Assembly (NCBI GenBank): GCA_016708345.1
Contig: JADJFX010000009.1
Location: forward strand, 232,681 to 296,680
Origin: Candidatus Rhodoferax bjergmarkensis
GTDB lineage: Bacteria; Pseudomonadota; Gammaproteobacteria; Burkholderiales; Burkholderiaceae_C
Direction of reading: 5' to 3'
DNA length: 64,000 nucleotides
Part shown: positions 35,567 to 44,661 of the stretch, in pieces
Position numbering within the stretch: position 1 is the stretch's first letter
Layout: every line of letters starts with the position of its first letter
Position numbers and translations under genes: made by a program
The notes under the pieces: model-generated
Told to the model about the DNA's origin: nothing
Database searches by the model: none
The model's input: the letters and a program-made list of their open reading frames with translations, nothing else

Positions 35567-37734
35567 CAGCTCACCTCGTCGGCAACCAAGGCTTGTCGGC
35601 CAGGGAGTTGGCGCAGCTCTTCAACGATTTCTTTTTGCGACATCAGGCTCAGGTCAATAACCTCGCGCGCCTGGGCCACATAGTAGGCGAGCTGGTCGTC
35701 GCTGCGGGCCATCGATTTGTCCATGGCACTTTCAATGCGCTGCAGGTTGGCAATCAGTTTCTCGTTGGCCTCATTAAACGAGCGCACGGCAAAACCGAAG
35801 GCGTCGCTCAGGCTGGCTACGTCCACCGCACTGCTGGTGACATGGGCGGAAATGTCCGAAAGTTTGGCCGCTTCAATGCCCACCTTGTCAGAAAATTCAT
35901 TGCCAGCCTGGTTCAGGGCCACGGCTGACGAGGCGACCAGTGAGTCGATGACTGCGCGCTGCTCAAGGGATGCGTGGTTGATGGAGTCGAGCAGGGTATT
36001 GAGCGTTTCCATGATGCGGCTGCGCTCTTGCAGCAGTTCGTTGTCGCGCGCCACGCTGTGGGAAATTTCCTGGCGCAGCTGCCCGATCACTTCGGCAGCG
36101 GCGCGTGGTGCCTCGGAGGCGGTTTCGATGAGGCGCTGAATCGGCGCTTCCAGCGCGGTGCCCAGGGTGGTCAGGTGCGTGGTTAGCGCCGCTTGCAGCT
36201 CACCCAGCCGTGCCACGGCGGCGTCGCCGCGCAGGGCTTCGTCATCCCTGAGCGCGCCCAACTCGCGGCGCAGCAGGGTTGCCAGCTCGTCCATGCGCTG
36301 GCTGTGCTGCTGCAGGGACTGTGCCTCGGTGGCGATGCGCGCGCGCACCAGATCTTCGGAGCCGGCCATCAAGCGGGTGATTTCACTCAGTGTCTGGCTG
36401 GCGCTGGTTTGCGCCTGTTCGGTGATAACCCGCGCGGTCTGGCTCAAGGTGGCGCAGAGTTGCTGCTGTTGTTGCAGCGTCTGCAGGCTGGTTTGTTGCC
36501 ACTCCTGGCCGAGTGTGGCTGCCATGGCTTGCAGAGACTCGGTCCAAGCCAGCAGGCGCTGGCTGTCCGCGCTTGCCTGATCGGCCTGCAAGCTGGCGTA
36601 GGCTTGAGCCATGTTGGCCACCAGTGTGGTGCTGCGCTGCTCGAAGGTTTCGGTGAACGCATCCAAAGTCTGGCTGATACCTGTGACCAAGGTCGTGCTT
36701 GCGTGTTCATGGCGCACGAGCGCCGCGCTCCAGTGGTCTGCAACTTGGGAGGCATTGGCGTTGAAGCGCGCCCCAAAGCCGTCGAGCTTCGACTGGGTTG
36801 CATCGATCATGCGTTCGTGCATCTGGCGGGCCTCTTGGGAAATCCCGCTCATGGCGGCTTCGACCACCGGCTTGAGACTCTCACTTGCCGCCTGGGCGCT
36901 TTGGCTCAGGCTGTTGCGCAATGAGGCGTCCACCGAACGGGCCAGTTCGGTGTAAACGCCCTGGACATGGCTGTGAAAGCCTTCCTGGTTGGTCAGCAGC
37001 TGCTGGCTCAATTGCTCGCTCATGCGCTGCATCTGTCCCATCATGGCCTGGAGTTGATCCACCACCAAAGGCAGGGCTTGGGATTGAGACTGCAGCGCCT
37101 TGAAGGTTTCCTGGCGCTGGTGCGTCAGCGAAAAAACGCGCAGGGAGGTGGCGATTCTGGTGTCCAGCCATTGTGCCGTCAACATGCGTTCGCGACGGCA
37201 CAGGGCCGACATCAGTCCCAGCATGGCAGAAGCTGCCACCCCGGCGACCGAGGTGCCAAACGACAATCCCAGCCCCTTGATTGGTGCCGCCAGCGCGGAG
37301 CGGATGGCGTGCAGGTCGGTGGTGCCTTCCAATGCAAAAACGGCACCATTGAGCGTGACGACCATACCCAAAAACGTGCCCAGCATGCCCAGCATCACCA
37401 AAAGGCCCACCAGATAGGGCGTGAGCGCCGGGCCCGGCAAGCCGACACGCTCACCTTCTATGCGCAAACGCACCGGGTTTTGCAAAGAGGCATGCACGCT
37501 GGCGAGCCAACCGTCGAGCTGGGTGAGCGGCTCAGGAACTGACGCCAGCGCCTTGTCCAGCGAGTCCGTGGCCTGCCGAAAACGCCACAGCTCCAACGCA
37601 CCGATTGCGTAAACCGCCGCGATGACGAGGGTTACCGCCAGCGCCAGAGGGTTAGAGCCAAAAAAACCGGCCCCGATCCAGACCAGCGCCATGGCGCCCA
37701 GTAAAAAGATGGCGGTGAAAAAATATCTGTTCAT
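35566..37734 (-). CDS. DUF802 protein: MotA/ZorA-like membrane part with long coiled-coil tail
   Basis: The protein has 722 residues. Two membrane helices lie at ~5-48 and two more at ~105-130 and ~155-180. They contain LTPYLVGLLVMLGMLGTFLG and GLGLSFGTSVAGVAASAMLG, the two conserved helix patterns of the MotA/TolQ/ExbB/ZorA family. Residues ~190-700 are a long Ala/Gln/Glu/Leu-rich helical region, likely coiled coil, with many heptad-like repeats (for example LQQQQQLCATLSQTARV). The intracellular tail of ZorA is similarly long. The start overlaps DUF3348 by 4 bases. It should form the ring that surrounds the MotB-like partner. Confidence 0.85.
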   Translation of the reverse strand: MNRYFFTAIFLLGAMALVWIGAGFFGSNPLALAVTLVIAAVYAIGALELWRFRQATDSLDKALASVPEPLTQLDGWLASVHASLQNPVRLRIEGERVGLPGPALTPYLVGLLVMLGMLGTFLGMVVTLNGAVFALEGTTDLHAIRSALAAPIKGLGLSFGTSVAGVAASAMLGLMSALCRRERMLTAQWLDTRIATSLRVFSLTHQRQETFKALQSQSQALPLVVDQLQAMMGQMQRMSEQLSQQLLTNQEGFHSHVQGVYTELARSVDASLRNSLSQSAQAASESLKPVVEAAMSGISQEARQMHERMIDATQSKLDGFGARFNANASQVADHWSAALVRHEHASTTLVTGISQTLDAFTETFEQRSTTLVANMAQAYASLQADQASADSQRLLAWTESLQAMAATLGQEWQQTSLQTLQQQQQLCATLSQTARVITEQAQTSASQTLSEITRLMAGSEDLVRARIATEAQSLQQHSQRMDELATLLRRELGALRDDEALRGDAAVARLGELQAALTTHLTTLGTALEAPIQRLIETASEAPRAAAEVIGQLRQEISHSVARDNELLQERSRIMETLNTLLDSINHASLEQRAVIDSLVASSAVALNQAGNEFSDKVGIEAAKLSDISAHVTSSAVDVASLSDAFGFAVRSFNEANEKLIANLQRIESAMDKSMARSDDQLAYYVAQAREVIDLSLMSQKEIVEELRQLPGRQALVADEVS

Positions 37735-38513
37735 GGGTGTTTTGAAATTTCTTGGTTGAACCTAGTAAATGCCTCGACCAGCCCGAGCGTGGGTTGCAGG
37801 CGCAAATCAAGTTCTGCCAGCAGCATCGTTTGCAACTCGTTGCCAAAGCGCCCCAGCCACGACCCTGCTTGCAGCCAGAGCGCCGGGTTGTCGGCTTGCC
37901 CGGTTTCGAGCAGCGTTTGCTGATGGGATGTGAACAGTTGCGCAAAACGCTTTTCGAGCAGCGAAGGCACGGTGCCAAGCAGTTTGCCCTCGCGCTCTTT
38001 CAGGATGGCATCGAACGCAGCGTCCAGCGCTGCGAGTTTTTGGAGCTTGGGCGACGTTCGCGCCAGCAGTTCCCGCACGCGGGCGCGCAAGGGCTGAATG
38101 CTCAATTCCATGTCGCGTTGCTGGGCCAGATAGCTGCGCCGGTAGGGTTCAAAAGCGGCAGCCAGATCCATGGGTGCTTCTGGCGAGGGTGTGGCCGCTT
38201 GCGGGCGTGACTTGCCCAAGCTGGGCGAACAGCTTTTGGTGATCGCTTGGGTCAGGTTCGCTCGCAATGTGGCGACTTCATCGCCTAGGCTGGCCGCCTT
38301 GGGTGCGCGCACGCCCGCCAAGCGCTCTGGCGTGCGGGTGACGCTTGCGTTGTGCGCCGCAAACAGGTTGATGGCGTCGGTAAAGTTCAGCCACAGGCCC
38401 AGTTTTTCTGCAAATGCATTGCCCGGCGGGACGGCGTCCACCAAGGCCAGGTCTGCAAGGCAGCGAAGGAGTCTTGAGCTGTGGAAGTTGGTACGCGGCA
38501 AGGCTCGCGTCAT
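37731..38513 (-). CDS. DUF3348-like protein, first gene of the motor-like operon
   Basis: The ~260-residue soluble protein starts MTRALPRTNFHSSRLLRCLADLAL and is mainly helical, with ERLAGVRAPKAASLGDEVATL, PYRRSYLAQQRDMELSIQPLRARVREL and a C-terminal LRLQPTLGLVEAFTRFNQE. It matches my memory of the DUF3348 family. The ATG at 38513 was preferred over an in-frame TTG four codons earlier. It lies directly downstream of the terminator of the neighbouring reductase gene, so a promoter must sit between 38514 and 38535 or overlap that terminator. Confidence 0.82.
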   Translation of the reverse strand: MTRALPRTNFHSSRLLRCLADLALVDAVPPGNAFAEKLGLWLNFTDAINLFAAHNASVTRTPERLAGVRAPKAASLGDEVATLRANLTQAITKSCSPSLGKSRPQAATPSPEAPMDLAAAFEPYRRSYLAQQRDMELSIQPLRARVRELLARTSPKLQKLAALDAAFDAILKEREGKLLGTVPSLLEKRFAQLFTSHQQTLLETGQADNPALWLQAGSWLGRFGNELQTMLLAELDLRLQPTLGLVEAFTRFNQEISKHP

Positions 38514-38534
38514 AGGCAGGTGCAAACAAAAATA

Positions 38535-38558
38535 GAAAAAAGCCGCCCGTGGGCGGCT
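38535..38558 (-). terminator. Terminator after the MDR reductase gene, upstream of the motor-like operon
   Basis: On the minus strand, AGCCGCCC-AC-GGGCGGCT is followed by a run of T residues (A run at 38536-38541 on the plus strand). The short loop and GC-rich 8-bp stem make a strong hairpin separating the two transcription units. Confidence 0.8.
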
Positions 38559-38727
38559 ACAAGTTCATCCCTTGGTCCACAGGCACGGAGCCGCAGGACA
38601 ACACTGGTCAGTCCAGAAGTGCCGCAAAAAGAGGCACTTGGCAGCCGTGGGATTGGGGTTTTGATTGTACTGCGGATGGATTTGGCCCCTGGACACCGTC
38701 TGGCGCAGTGTCTGGCGAGATGGTTTT

Positions 38728-39771
38728 TTACTCGCTGGCGACTTGCAGCACCAGTTTGCCAAAGTTTTCACCGGTAAAGAGCTTGACCAGCGCTTCGGGG
38801 AAGGTTTCCAGGCCCTGCACCACATCTTCCTTGCTCTTCATGCGGCCATCTTTGAGGTAGCCGGCCATTTCGGCGACCGCCAGGTGGTAACGGTCGGCGT
38901 AGTCAAACACCACAATGCCTTCCATGCGCGCACGATTGACCAGGAGGCTCAGGTAGTTTTTGGGGCCTTGCACGGCGGTGGTGGTGTTGTACTGGCTGAT
39001 GGCTCCGCAAATGATGATGCGCGCCTTGCGGTTGATGCGGGCCAGCACGTCGTCCAGAATTTCACCCCCCACATTGTCAAAGTAGATGTCCACGCCTTTC
39101 GGGCAATGCTCCTTCAGGCCCGCGCGCACGGCTCCAGGGCCGGCCTTGTAGTCAATGCAGGCGTCAAAGCCCAGTTCCTTCACCACCCACTCGCACTTGG
39201 CCGGGCCGCCCGCAATGCCAACCACGCGGCAGCCCTTGATTTTGGCCAGTTGCCCCACGGTCTGGCCGACCGCGCCCGCAGCGCCCGACACCACCACCGT
39301 TTCACCCGCCTGGGGCTGGCCCACGTCCATCAGGCCAAAGTAGCCAGTCATGCCGGGCATGCCCAGCACGTTGAGCCATTGCGTGAGGGTGCCCACGTTC
39401 AAATCGATCTTGACCAGCCCGCTGCGTTTGAAATCCAGGGGTGCCAGCGCCAAATACTCCTGCACGCCAAACCCTGCCGAAACATGGTCACCCACGCAGT
39501 AGTCGGGGGTGTTGGAGGCCATGACGACACCGACGCCCCCGGCGCGCATGACTTCGCCAATGCCTACGGGGGGAATGTAGCTTTTGGCATCGTTCATCCA
39601 GCCCCGCATGGCAGGGTCCAGTGAGAGAGCCAGTGTTTTGAGCAGCACGCCGCCCTCGGGGGGCTGTGCAACGGGCTCGGTGGTGCTTTGCCAGTTGGCA
39701 CGCGTCGGGGTGCCGACCGGGCGCGCGGCCAGGCGAATCTGGTGGTTGGTCAAAGTGGCAAAAGTGGACAT
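38728..39771 (-). CDS. NADP-dependent MDR-family oxidoreductase (CurA-like)
   Basis: The ~347-residue medium-chain reductase has LSLDPAMRGWMNDAKSYIPP near the N-terminus and the nucleotide-binding segment TVVVSGAAGAVGQTVGQLAK. IYFDNVGGEILDDVLARI and ICGAISQYN close the pattern of the NADPH-dependent curcumin/2-alkenal reductase group. It lacks the zinc ligands of alcohol dehydrogenases. The start at MSTFATL (39771) is preferred over an upstream in-frame start. The natural substrate is unknown. Confidence 0.9.
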   Translation of the reverse strand: MSTFATLTNHQIRLAARPVGTPTRANWQSTTEPVAQPPEGGVLLKTLALSLDPAMRGWMNDAKSYIPPVGIGEVMRAGGVGVVMASNTPDYCVGDHVSAGFGVQEYLALAPLDFKRSGLVKIDLNVGTLTQWLNVLGMPGMTGYFGLMDVGQPQAGETVVVSGAAGAVGQTVGQLAKIKGCRVVGIAGGPAKCEWVVKELGFDACIDYKAGPGAVRAGLKEHCPKGVDIYFDNVGGEILDDVLARINRKARIIICGAISQYNTTTAVQGPKNYLSLLVNRARMEGIVVFDYADRYHLAVAEMAGYLKDGRMKSKEDVVQGLETFPEALVKLFTGENFGKLVLQVASE

Positions 39772-40137
39772 GAAAACTCCGAAGGTTTGAACCACGCCAT
39801 CCTATCGTGAAGCCTCGTTCAGCCAAGTAGCCAATGCGACAGCCGCCGCACGTCAGGGTTCACCATGGTGGCCAACTCAAGAACAAATGAATCAGGCCAG
39901 GGGCAGGTGGGTCTGCGGGTGCTTCCTGCAAAGTTTGCCGCAGGATCAAAGAATTAAATTGCTATGAATTGACCGAAGTCATGAATCGATGACGTTATAA
40001 ACTGCACGAGGCTGAGTTTTGACAAGTAGGGCTGCCATCGGGGTAAGATTTCAACGAGCACGCGGCAACTTCAACAGTGACAAAAAAATCTTTCGTGCAA
40101 GTGCCAGCCTGCATGCGTATGGATAGAGGAGCAAACA
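39772..40137. other. Divergent intergenic region
   Basis: This 366-base gap separates the MDR gene (minus) from the 2-oxoacid oxidoreductase operon (plus), so it should hold both promoters. A partial match to the dispersed repeat (TTAAATTGCTATGAATTGAC) lies near 39954. No gene is evident. Confidence 0.5.
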
Positions 40138-40725
40138 ATGTTTCAAGTACGAATTCATGGTCGCGGTGGCCAGGGTGTTGTGACGGGGGCAGAGATGCTG
40201 TCCATCGCGGCATTCCTCGGTGGCCGTCACGCCCAAGCTTTTCCAAGCTTTGGTTCAGAGCGCACAGGCGCGCCGGTGGTGGCTTACTGCCGCATCGACG
40301 ACAAGGAGATTCGCTTGCGTGAGCCCATCATGCAGCCCGACGCGCTCATTATTCAAGACCCCACGCTGCTGCACCAGGTGGACGTGTTCAGCGGCCTGAA
40401 AAAAGATGGTTATATCCTGATCAACACGACACGCACGTTTGACCAGCTTGGCTTGGGCGAATTTGTCAAAGGATTCCAGCCAGAGCGTTTGCTCACAGTG
40501 CCGGCGACAGAGCTGGCCATGAAGCACGTGGGGCGACCGGTTCCCAATGTGCCGCTGCTGGGCGCGTTTGCGGCCTTGGGCGGACGCATCACGCTGGACG
40601 CAGTGCAAGCCGCGATTGGCGAGAAATTCAAAGGGGCCGTCGCGCAGGGCAATATGGATTGCGCCCGCGAGGCTTACGACATCGTGATGGAACAAGAACA
40701 GAAAGCGCAGGCGCAACATGCTTGA
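40138..40725 (+). CDS. porG: 2-oxoacid:acceptor oxidoreductase, gamma subunit
   Basis: The 195-residue protein has FQVRIHGRGGQGVVTGAEMLS at the N-terminus and FPSFGSERTGAPVVAYCRIDD, the classic gamma-domain motifs of pyruvate/ketoacid:ferredoxin oxidoreductases. AFAALGGRITLDAVQAAI closes the domain. A ribosome site GAGGAG lies 6 bases before the ATG. It is the first gene of a four-gene operon and overlaps the alpha gene by 8 bases. Confidence 0.92.
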   Translation: MFQVRIHGRGGQGVVTGAEMLSIAAFLGGRHAQAFPSFGSERTGAPVVAYCRIDDKEIRLREPIMQPDALIIQDPTLLHQVDVFSGLKKDGYILINTTRTFDQLGLGEFVKGFQPERLLTVPATELAMKHVGRPVPNVPLLGAFAALGGRITLDAVQAAIGEKFKGAVAQGNMDCAREAYDIVMEQEQKAQAQHA

Positions 40726-41971
40726 ACAATGCGAAGGCTCCCATGCCGTGGCCAAAGCGGTGGCACTGAGCCGCCCCGAAGTGATCTGTGCTTACCCGAT
40801 CTCGCCACAAACCCACATCGTGGAAGGTTTGGGCAAGATGGTCAAATCCGGCGCGCTCAAGCAGTGCGAGTACATCAATGTCGAGTCCGAATTTGCCGCC
40901 ATGAGCGTGGCCATTGGCGCTTCGGCCGCCGGTGCGCGTGCCTACACCGCCACTGCCAGCCAGGGCCTGCTGTACATGGCGGAGGCGGTTTACAACGCAT
41001 CGGGGCTGGGTCTGCCGATTGTGATGACGGTGGCCAACCGCGCCATTGGTGCCCCCATCAACATCTGGAACGACCACACCGACAGCATGTCCATGCGTGA
41101 TGCGGGCTGGCTGCAGATTTTTGCCGAGACCAACCAGGAGGCGCTGGACCTGCATATTCAGGCCTTTCGCATTGCCGAAGAGTTGTCGCTGCCGGTGATG
41201 GTGTGCATGGATGGTTTCATCCTGACGCACGCCTATGAGCGTGTTGACATGCCCGAGCAAGACCAGGTTGACCGGTTCCTGCCGCCTTACGAGCCGCGCC
41301 AGGTGCTGGACCCGAAAGAGCCGGTCACCATTGGTGCCATGGTCGGGCCAGAGGCCTTTACCGAGGTGCGTTACCTGGCCCACGCCAAGCAGATGCAAGC
41401 GCTTGAATTGATTCCCCAAATTGCGGCCGAATTCAAGCAGGAATTTGGACGGGAGTCCGGTGGTCTGATCAAGACCTATCGCCTGGAAGATGCCGACACC
41501 ATCGTGATTGCCATGGGCTCGGTGCTGGGCACCATCAAAGACACGGTGGACGACTTGCGCAATGAGGGCGTAAAAATTGGCGTGCTGGGCATTACCTCCT
41601 ACCGCCCGTTCCCGATTGAGGCGATTCGCGAGGCCACGGCGCATGGCAAACGCATCGTGGTCATCGAGAAGTGTTTTGCGGTCGGTATCGGCGGCATCGT
41701 CTCGCGCGATGTGCGCAGTGCTGTGCAAAACCGGCCTCAACCCGTGCTGACCGTGGTGGCCGGACTGGGCGGGCGTGCCATCACCAAGGCATCTTTGCAC
41801 AAGCTGCTGCTGGACGCCATTGCCGACAAACTGGAGCAGCTGACCTTTTTGGACCTGAACTGGGACATTGTCAACCGCGTGCTGGAGCGCGAGAAGAGCC
41901 AGCGCCGCTCCGGGCCGGTGGCCGAAAGCGTGCTGCGCGACATCGGCACCGTGGCATCGAGTATTGGTTAA
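40718..41971 (+). CDS. porA: 2-oxoacid:acceptor oxidoreductase, alpha subunit
   Basis: The 417-residue protein has CEGSHAVAKAVALSRPEVICAYPISPQTHIVEGL, then YTATASQGLLYMAEAVYNASG and the C-terminal transketolase-like domain with IVVIEKCFAVGIGGIVSRDV. The alpha subunit binds substrate and CoA and shares the TPP site with the beta subunit. Substrate could be pyruvate, 2-oxoglutarate, phenylglyoxylate or another oxoacid; the sequence does not let me choose. Confidence 0.92.
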   Translation: MLEQCEGSHAVAKAVALSRPEVICAYPISPQTHIVEGLGKMVKSGALKQCEYINVESEFAAMSVAIGASAAGARAYTATASQGLLYMAEAVYNASGLGLPIVMTVANRAIGAPINIWNDHTDSMSMRDAGWLQIFAETNQEALDLHIQAFRIAEELSLPVMVCMDGFILTHAYERVDMPEQDQVDRFLPPYEPRQVLDPKEPVTIGAMVGPEAFTEVRYLAHAKQMQALELIPQIAAEFKQEFGRESGGLIKTYRLEDADTIVIAMGSVLGTIKDTVDDLRNEGVKIGVLGITSYRPFPIEAIREATAHGKRIVVIEKCFAVGIGGIVSRDVRSAVQNRPQPVLTVVAGLGGRAITKASLHKLLLDAIADKLEQLTFLDLNWDIVNRVLEREKSQRRSGPVAESVLRDIGTVASSIG

Positions 41972-41981
41972 GGGGATCGTC

Positions 41982-42980
41982 ATGACACACAACGTCGTCA
42001 AGTTTTACCAGACCGGCACCTTCACCGTCGGCAACCGCCTGCTCGCGCCCGAGCTGCGCAGCGTGCAGGCCGACACCCACCGCAACAACTCGCTCAACTC
42101 CGGCCACCGCGCCTGCCAGGGCTGTGGTGAAGCCTTGGGCGCACGCTACGCCATTGACGCGGCCATGCAGGCGACCAACGGCCAGCTGATTGCCGCCAAC
42201 GCCACCGGCTGCCTGGAGGTGTTTTCCACGCCTTACCCGGAAACCTCGTGGCAAATGCCCTGGATTCACTCGCTGTTTGGCAACACCGCCGCCGTGGCCA
42301 CCGGCATTGCCGCCGCCATGCGCGTCAAAGGCCGCAACGACGTGCGTGTGGTCGCCCAGGGCGGCGACGGCGGCACCACTGACATCGGCTTTGGCTGCCT
42401 GTCCGGCATGTTTGAGCGCAATGACGATGTGCTTTACATCTGCTACGACAACGAGGCCTACATGAACACCGGCGTGCAGCGCTCGTCGGCCACACCCCCT
42501 GCTGCGCGCACGGCCACCACCATGCCGGTGGGGCCGCAACCGGGCAATGTGTTCGGCCAGGGCAAAAATGTGCCGCAGATCGCCATGGCGCATGAAATTC
42601 CCTACGTGGCCACCGCCACCGTGGCCGACTTGCGCGACCTGGAATACAAGGTCAAGCGGGCCATGTCGATCCGGGGTGCGCGCTACATCCACATCTTTGT
42701 GCCGTGTCCCTTGGGCTGGGGCGCTGCTTCACACGACACCATCAAGCTGGCGCGGCTGGCCACCGAGAGCGGTTTCTTTCCGGTGTTTGAAGCCAAGCGC
42801 GGCGAGGTCACCGGCGTCAGCAAAATCCGCCACCAGGTGCCGATTGAAGACTACCTGCGCCCGCAAAAGCGCTTTGCCCATTTGTTCGGCAAAAACCCGG
42901 ATACCGTCACCATCGCCAAGCTGCAGGCCATTGCCGACCGCAATATCCGGCGCTACGGTTTGCTCAATCAAGACGCTTAA
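41982..42980 (+). CDS. porB: 2-oxoacid:acceptor oxidoreductase, beta subunit (TPP-binding)
   Basis: The ~332-residue protein starts MTHNVVKFYQTGTFTVGNRL and has HRACQGCGEALGARYAI, a Cys pair for the [4Fe-4S] cluster, NATGCLEVFSTPYPETSW, and the TPP-magnesium motif GGDGGTTDIGFGCLSGMFERNDDVLYICYDNE. The 10 bases between the alpha stop and this ATG carry the ribosome site (AGGGGATC). An in-frame upstream start was rejected as overlapping the alpha gene. Confidence 0.92.
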   Translation: MTHNVVKFYQTGTFTVGNRLLAPELRSVQADTHRNNSLNSGHRACQGCGEALGARYAIDAAMQATNGQLIAANATGCLEVFSTPYPETSWQMPWIHSLFGNTAAVATGIAAAMRVKGRNDVRVVAQGGDGGTTDIGFGCLSGMFERNDDVLYICYDNEAYMNTGVQRSSATPPAARTATTMPVGPQPGNVFGQGKNVPQIAMAHEIPYVATATVADLRDLEYKVKRAMSIRGARYIHIFVPCPLGWGAASHDTIKLARLATESGFFPVFEAKRGEVTGVSKIRHQVPIEDYLRPQKRFAHLFGKNPDTVTIAKLQAIADRNIRRYGLLNQDA

Positions 42981-42999
42981 ATATCAGTCGGGAACCACC

Positions 43000-44625
43000 A
43001 TGCAAAAACCCTTTGCCATCACGCTGGACGTCGGAACCTCACTGGCCAATCACACCGGTTCCTGGCGCAACAAGCGCCCGCTGTACATCAGCCGCATGCC
43101 CCCTTGCAACAACCAGTGCCCGGCCGGCGAAAACATTCAATCCTGGCTGTTTCACGCCGAATCGGGCGACTACGAAGGCGCTTGGCGCAAGCTGGTCGAA
43201 GCCAATCCATTCCCTGCCATCATGGGCCGGGTCTGCTACCACACCTGCGAAAGCGCCTGCAACCGCGGCAAAATGGACGCGCCGGTCGGCATCAACTCGG
43301 TCGAACGTTTTTTGGGCGACCATGCCCTCGCGCAGGGCTGGAAATTTGCGCCACCCGCAAGCCCCTCCGGCAAAAAAGTGCTGGTGGTCGGTGCCGGGCC
43401 ATCGGGCCTGTCAGCCGCCTACCAACTGGCCTGCATGGGCCATCAGGTCACGGTGCACGAGGCTGGCCCCATGCCCGGCGGCATGATGCGTTTTGGCATT
43501 CCCCAATACCGCTTGCCCCGCCAGGTGCTCGATGCCGAGGTGCAGCGCATTGTCGATCTGGGCGTTCAGATTTGCTACAACACCAAGGTGGCCGACGTGC
43601 TGGCGGCAAAAAACGAGGGCGGCTTTGATGCCGTCTTTCTGGCCGTCGGTGCCCACATCGCCAAGCGCGCCTTCATTCCGGCTGGTGACTCGGCCAAAGT
43701 GCTCGATGCCGTGGCCGTGCTGCGCTCCATGGAAGGGGAAGACAAACCCATGCTGGGCCGCCGTGTGGTGGTGTATGGGGGTGGCAACACGGCCATCGAC
43801 GTGGCCCGCACCGCCAAACGCCTGGGTGCGACCGAATCCATCATCGTCTACCGCCGCACCCGCGAAAAAATGCCGGCGCATGATTTTGAGGTGGAAGAGG
43901 CCCTGCAAGAAGGCGTCATGATCAAGTGGCTGTCCACCATCACGCAAGCCGGAGACTCGTCCATCACGGTCGAAAAAATGGCGCTCGATGAAAAAGGCTT
44001 TCCGCAGCCCACCGGCGAGTTTGAAACGCTGGAGACTGACTCGGTGGTGCTGGCGCTGGGCCAGGACGTTGACTTGTCCCTGATCGAAGGCGTGCCGGGC
44101 TTGAGCGTGCAAGACGGTGTGGTGCAGGTGGACTCCCAGATGATGACCGGCCACGCTGGTATTTTTGCCGGTGGCGACATGGTGCCCGCCGAACGCAACG
44201 TCACGGTGGCCATCGGGCACGGCAAAAAAGCCGCCCGCAACATCGACGCCTGGCTGCGCGGCGCTGAGTATGTGCCGCCGCCCAAAGCCGAGCTGGCCAG
44301 CTTTGACAAGCTCAACCCGTGGTACTACAGCGATGCACCCAAAACCGTGCGCCCCCGGCTGGACATCATCCGCCGCCAATCCACCTTTGAGGAAGTCGAA
44401 GGCGGCTTGGACGAAGGCACGGCCGTGTTCGAGGCGCGGCGCTGTCTGTCCTGTGGCAATTGCTTTGAGTGCGACAACTGCTACGGCGTGTGCCCGGACA
44501 ACGCGGTCATCAAGCACGGCCCGGGCAAGGGCTTTGACTTCAATCTGGACTACTGCAAAGGCTGCGGCATTTGCGTGTCGGAGTGCCCCAGCGGGGCGAT
44601 CAAGATGGTGCCGGAAGACGTTTAA
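43000..44625 (+). CDS. NAD(P)H oxidoreductase-ferredoxin fusion (GltD-like plus delta subunit)
   Basis: The ~541-residue protein has an N-terminal cluster-binding domain with MPPCNNQCPAGENIQSWLFH, GRVCYHTCESACNRG, a GltD-type FAD motif VLVVGAGPSGLSAAYQLA and an NADPH motif VVVYGGGNTAIDVARTAKRLG. The C-terminus has two [4Fe-4S] motifs, CLSCGNCFECDNCYGVCP and CKGCGICVSECP, the delta-subunit layout. It should pass electrons between the oxoacid oxidoreductase and NAD(P), as in phenylglyoxylate:NAD oxidoreductase complexes. The start MQKPFAITLDV is 19 bases after the beta stop; upstream in-frame sequence belongs to another gene's frame. Confidence 0.9.
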   Translation: MQKPFAITLDVGTSLANHTGSWRNKRPLYISRMPPCNNQCPAGENIQSWLFHAESGDYEGAWRKLVEANPFPAIMGRVCYHTCESACNRGKMDAPVGINSVERFLGDHALAQGWKFAPPASPSGKKVLVVGAGPSGLSAAYQLACMGHQVTVHEAGPMPGGMMRFGIPQYRLPRQVLDAEVQRIVDLGVQICYNTKVADVLAAKNEGGFDAVFLAVGAHIAKRAFIPAGDSAKVLDAVAVLRSMEGEDKPMLGRRVVVYGGGNTAIDVARTAKRLGATESIIVYRRTREKMPAHDFEVEEALQEGVMIKWLSTITQAGDSSITVEKMALDEKGFPQPTGEFETLETDSVVLALGQDVDLSLIEGVPGLSVQDGVVQVDSQMMTGHAGIFAGGDMVPAERNVTVAIGHGKKAARNIDAWLRGAEYVPPPKAELASFDKLNPWYYSDAPKTVRPRLDIIRRQSTFEEVEGGLDEGTAVFEARRCLSCGNCFECDNCYGVCPDNAVIKHGPGKGFDFNLDYCKGCGICVSECPSGAIKMVPEDV

Positions 44626-44661
44626 CGCAAGACGTTTGGCGGTACAGGGCGGGTTTCAGGT

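Noticed and set aside
34171..38513. A canonical Zorya defence system
   Set aside because: No ZorC, ZorD or ZorE gene is present; only the motor-like pair matches, so the name Zorya is not justified.
40628..42001. Long minus-strand open frame opposite the 2-oxoacid oxidoreductase alpha gene
   Set aside because: It is His/Gly/Gln-rich shadow sequence opposite a well-supported gene.
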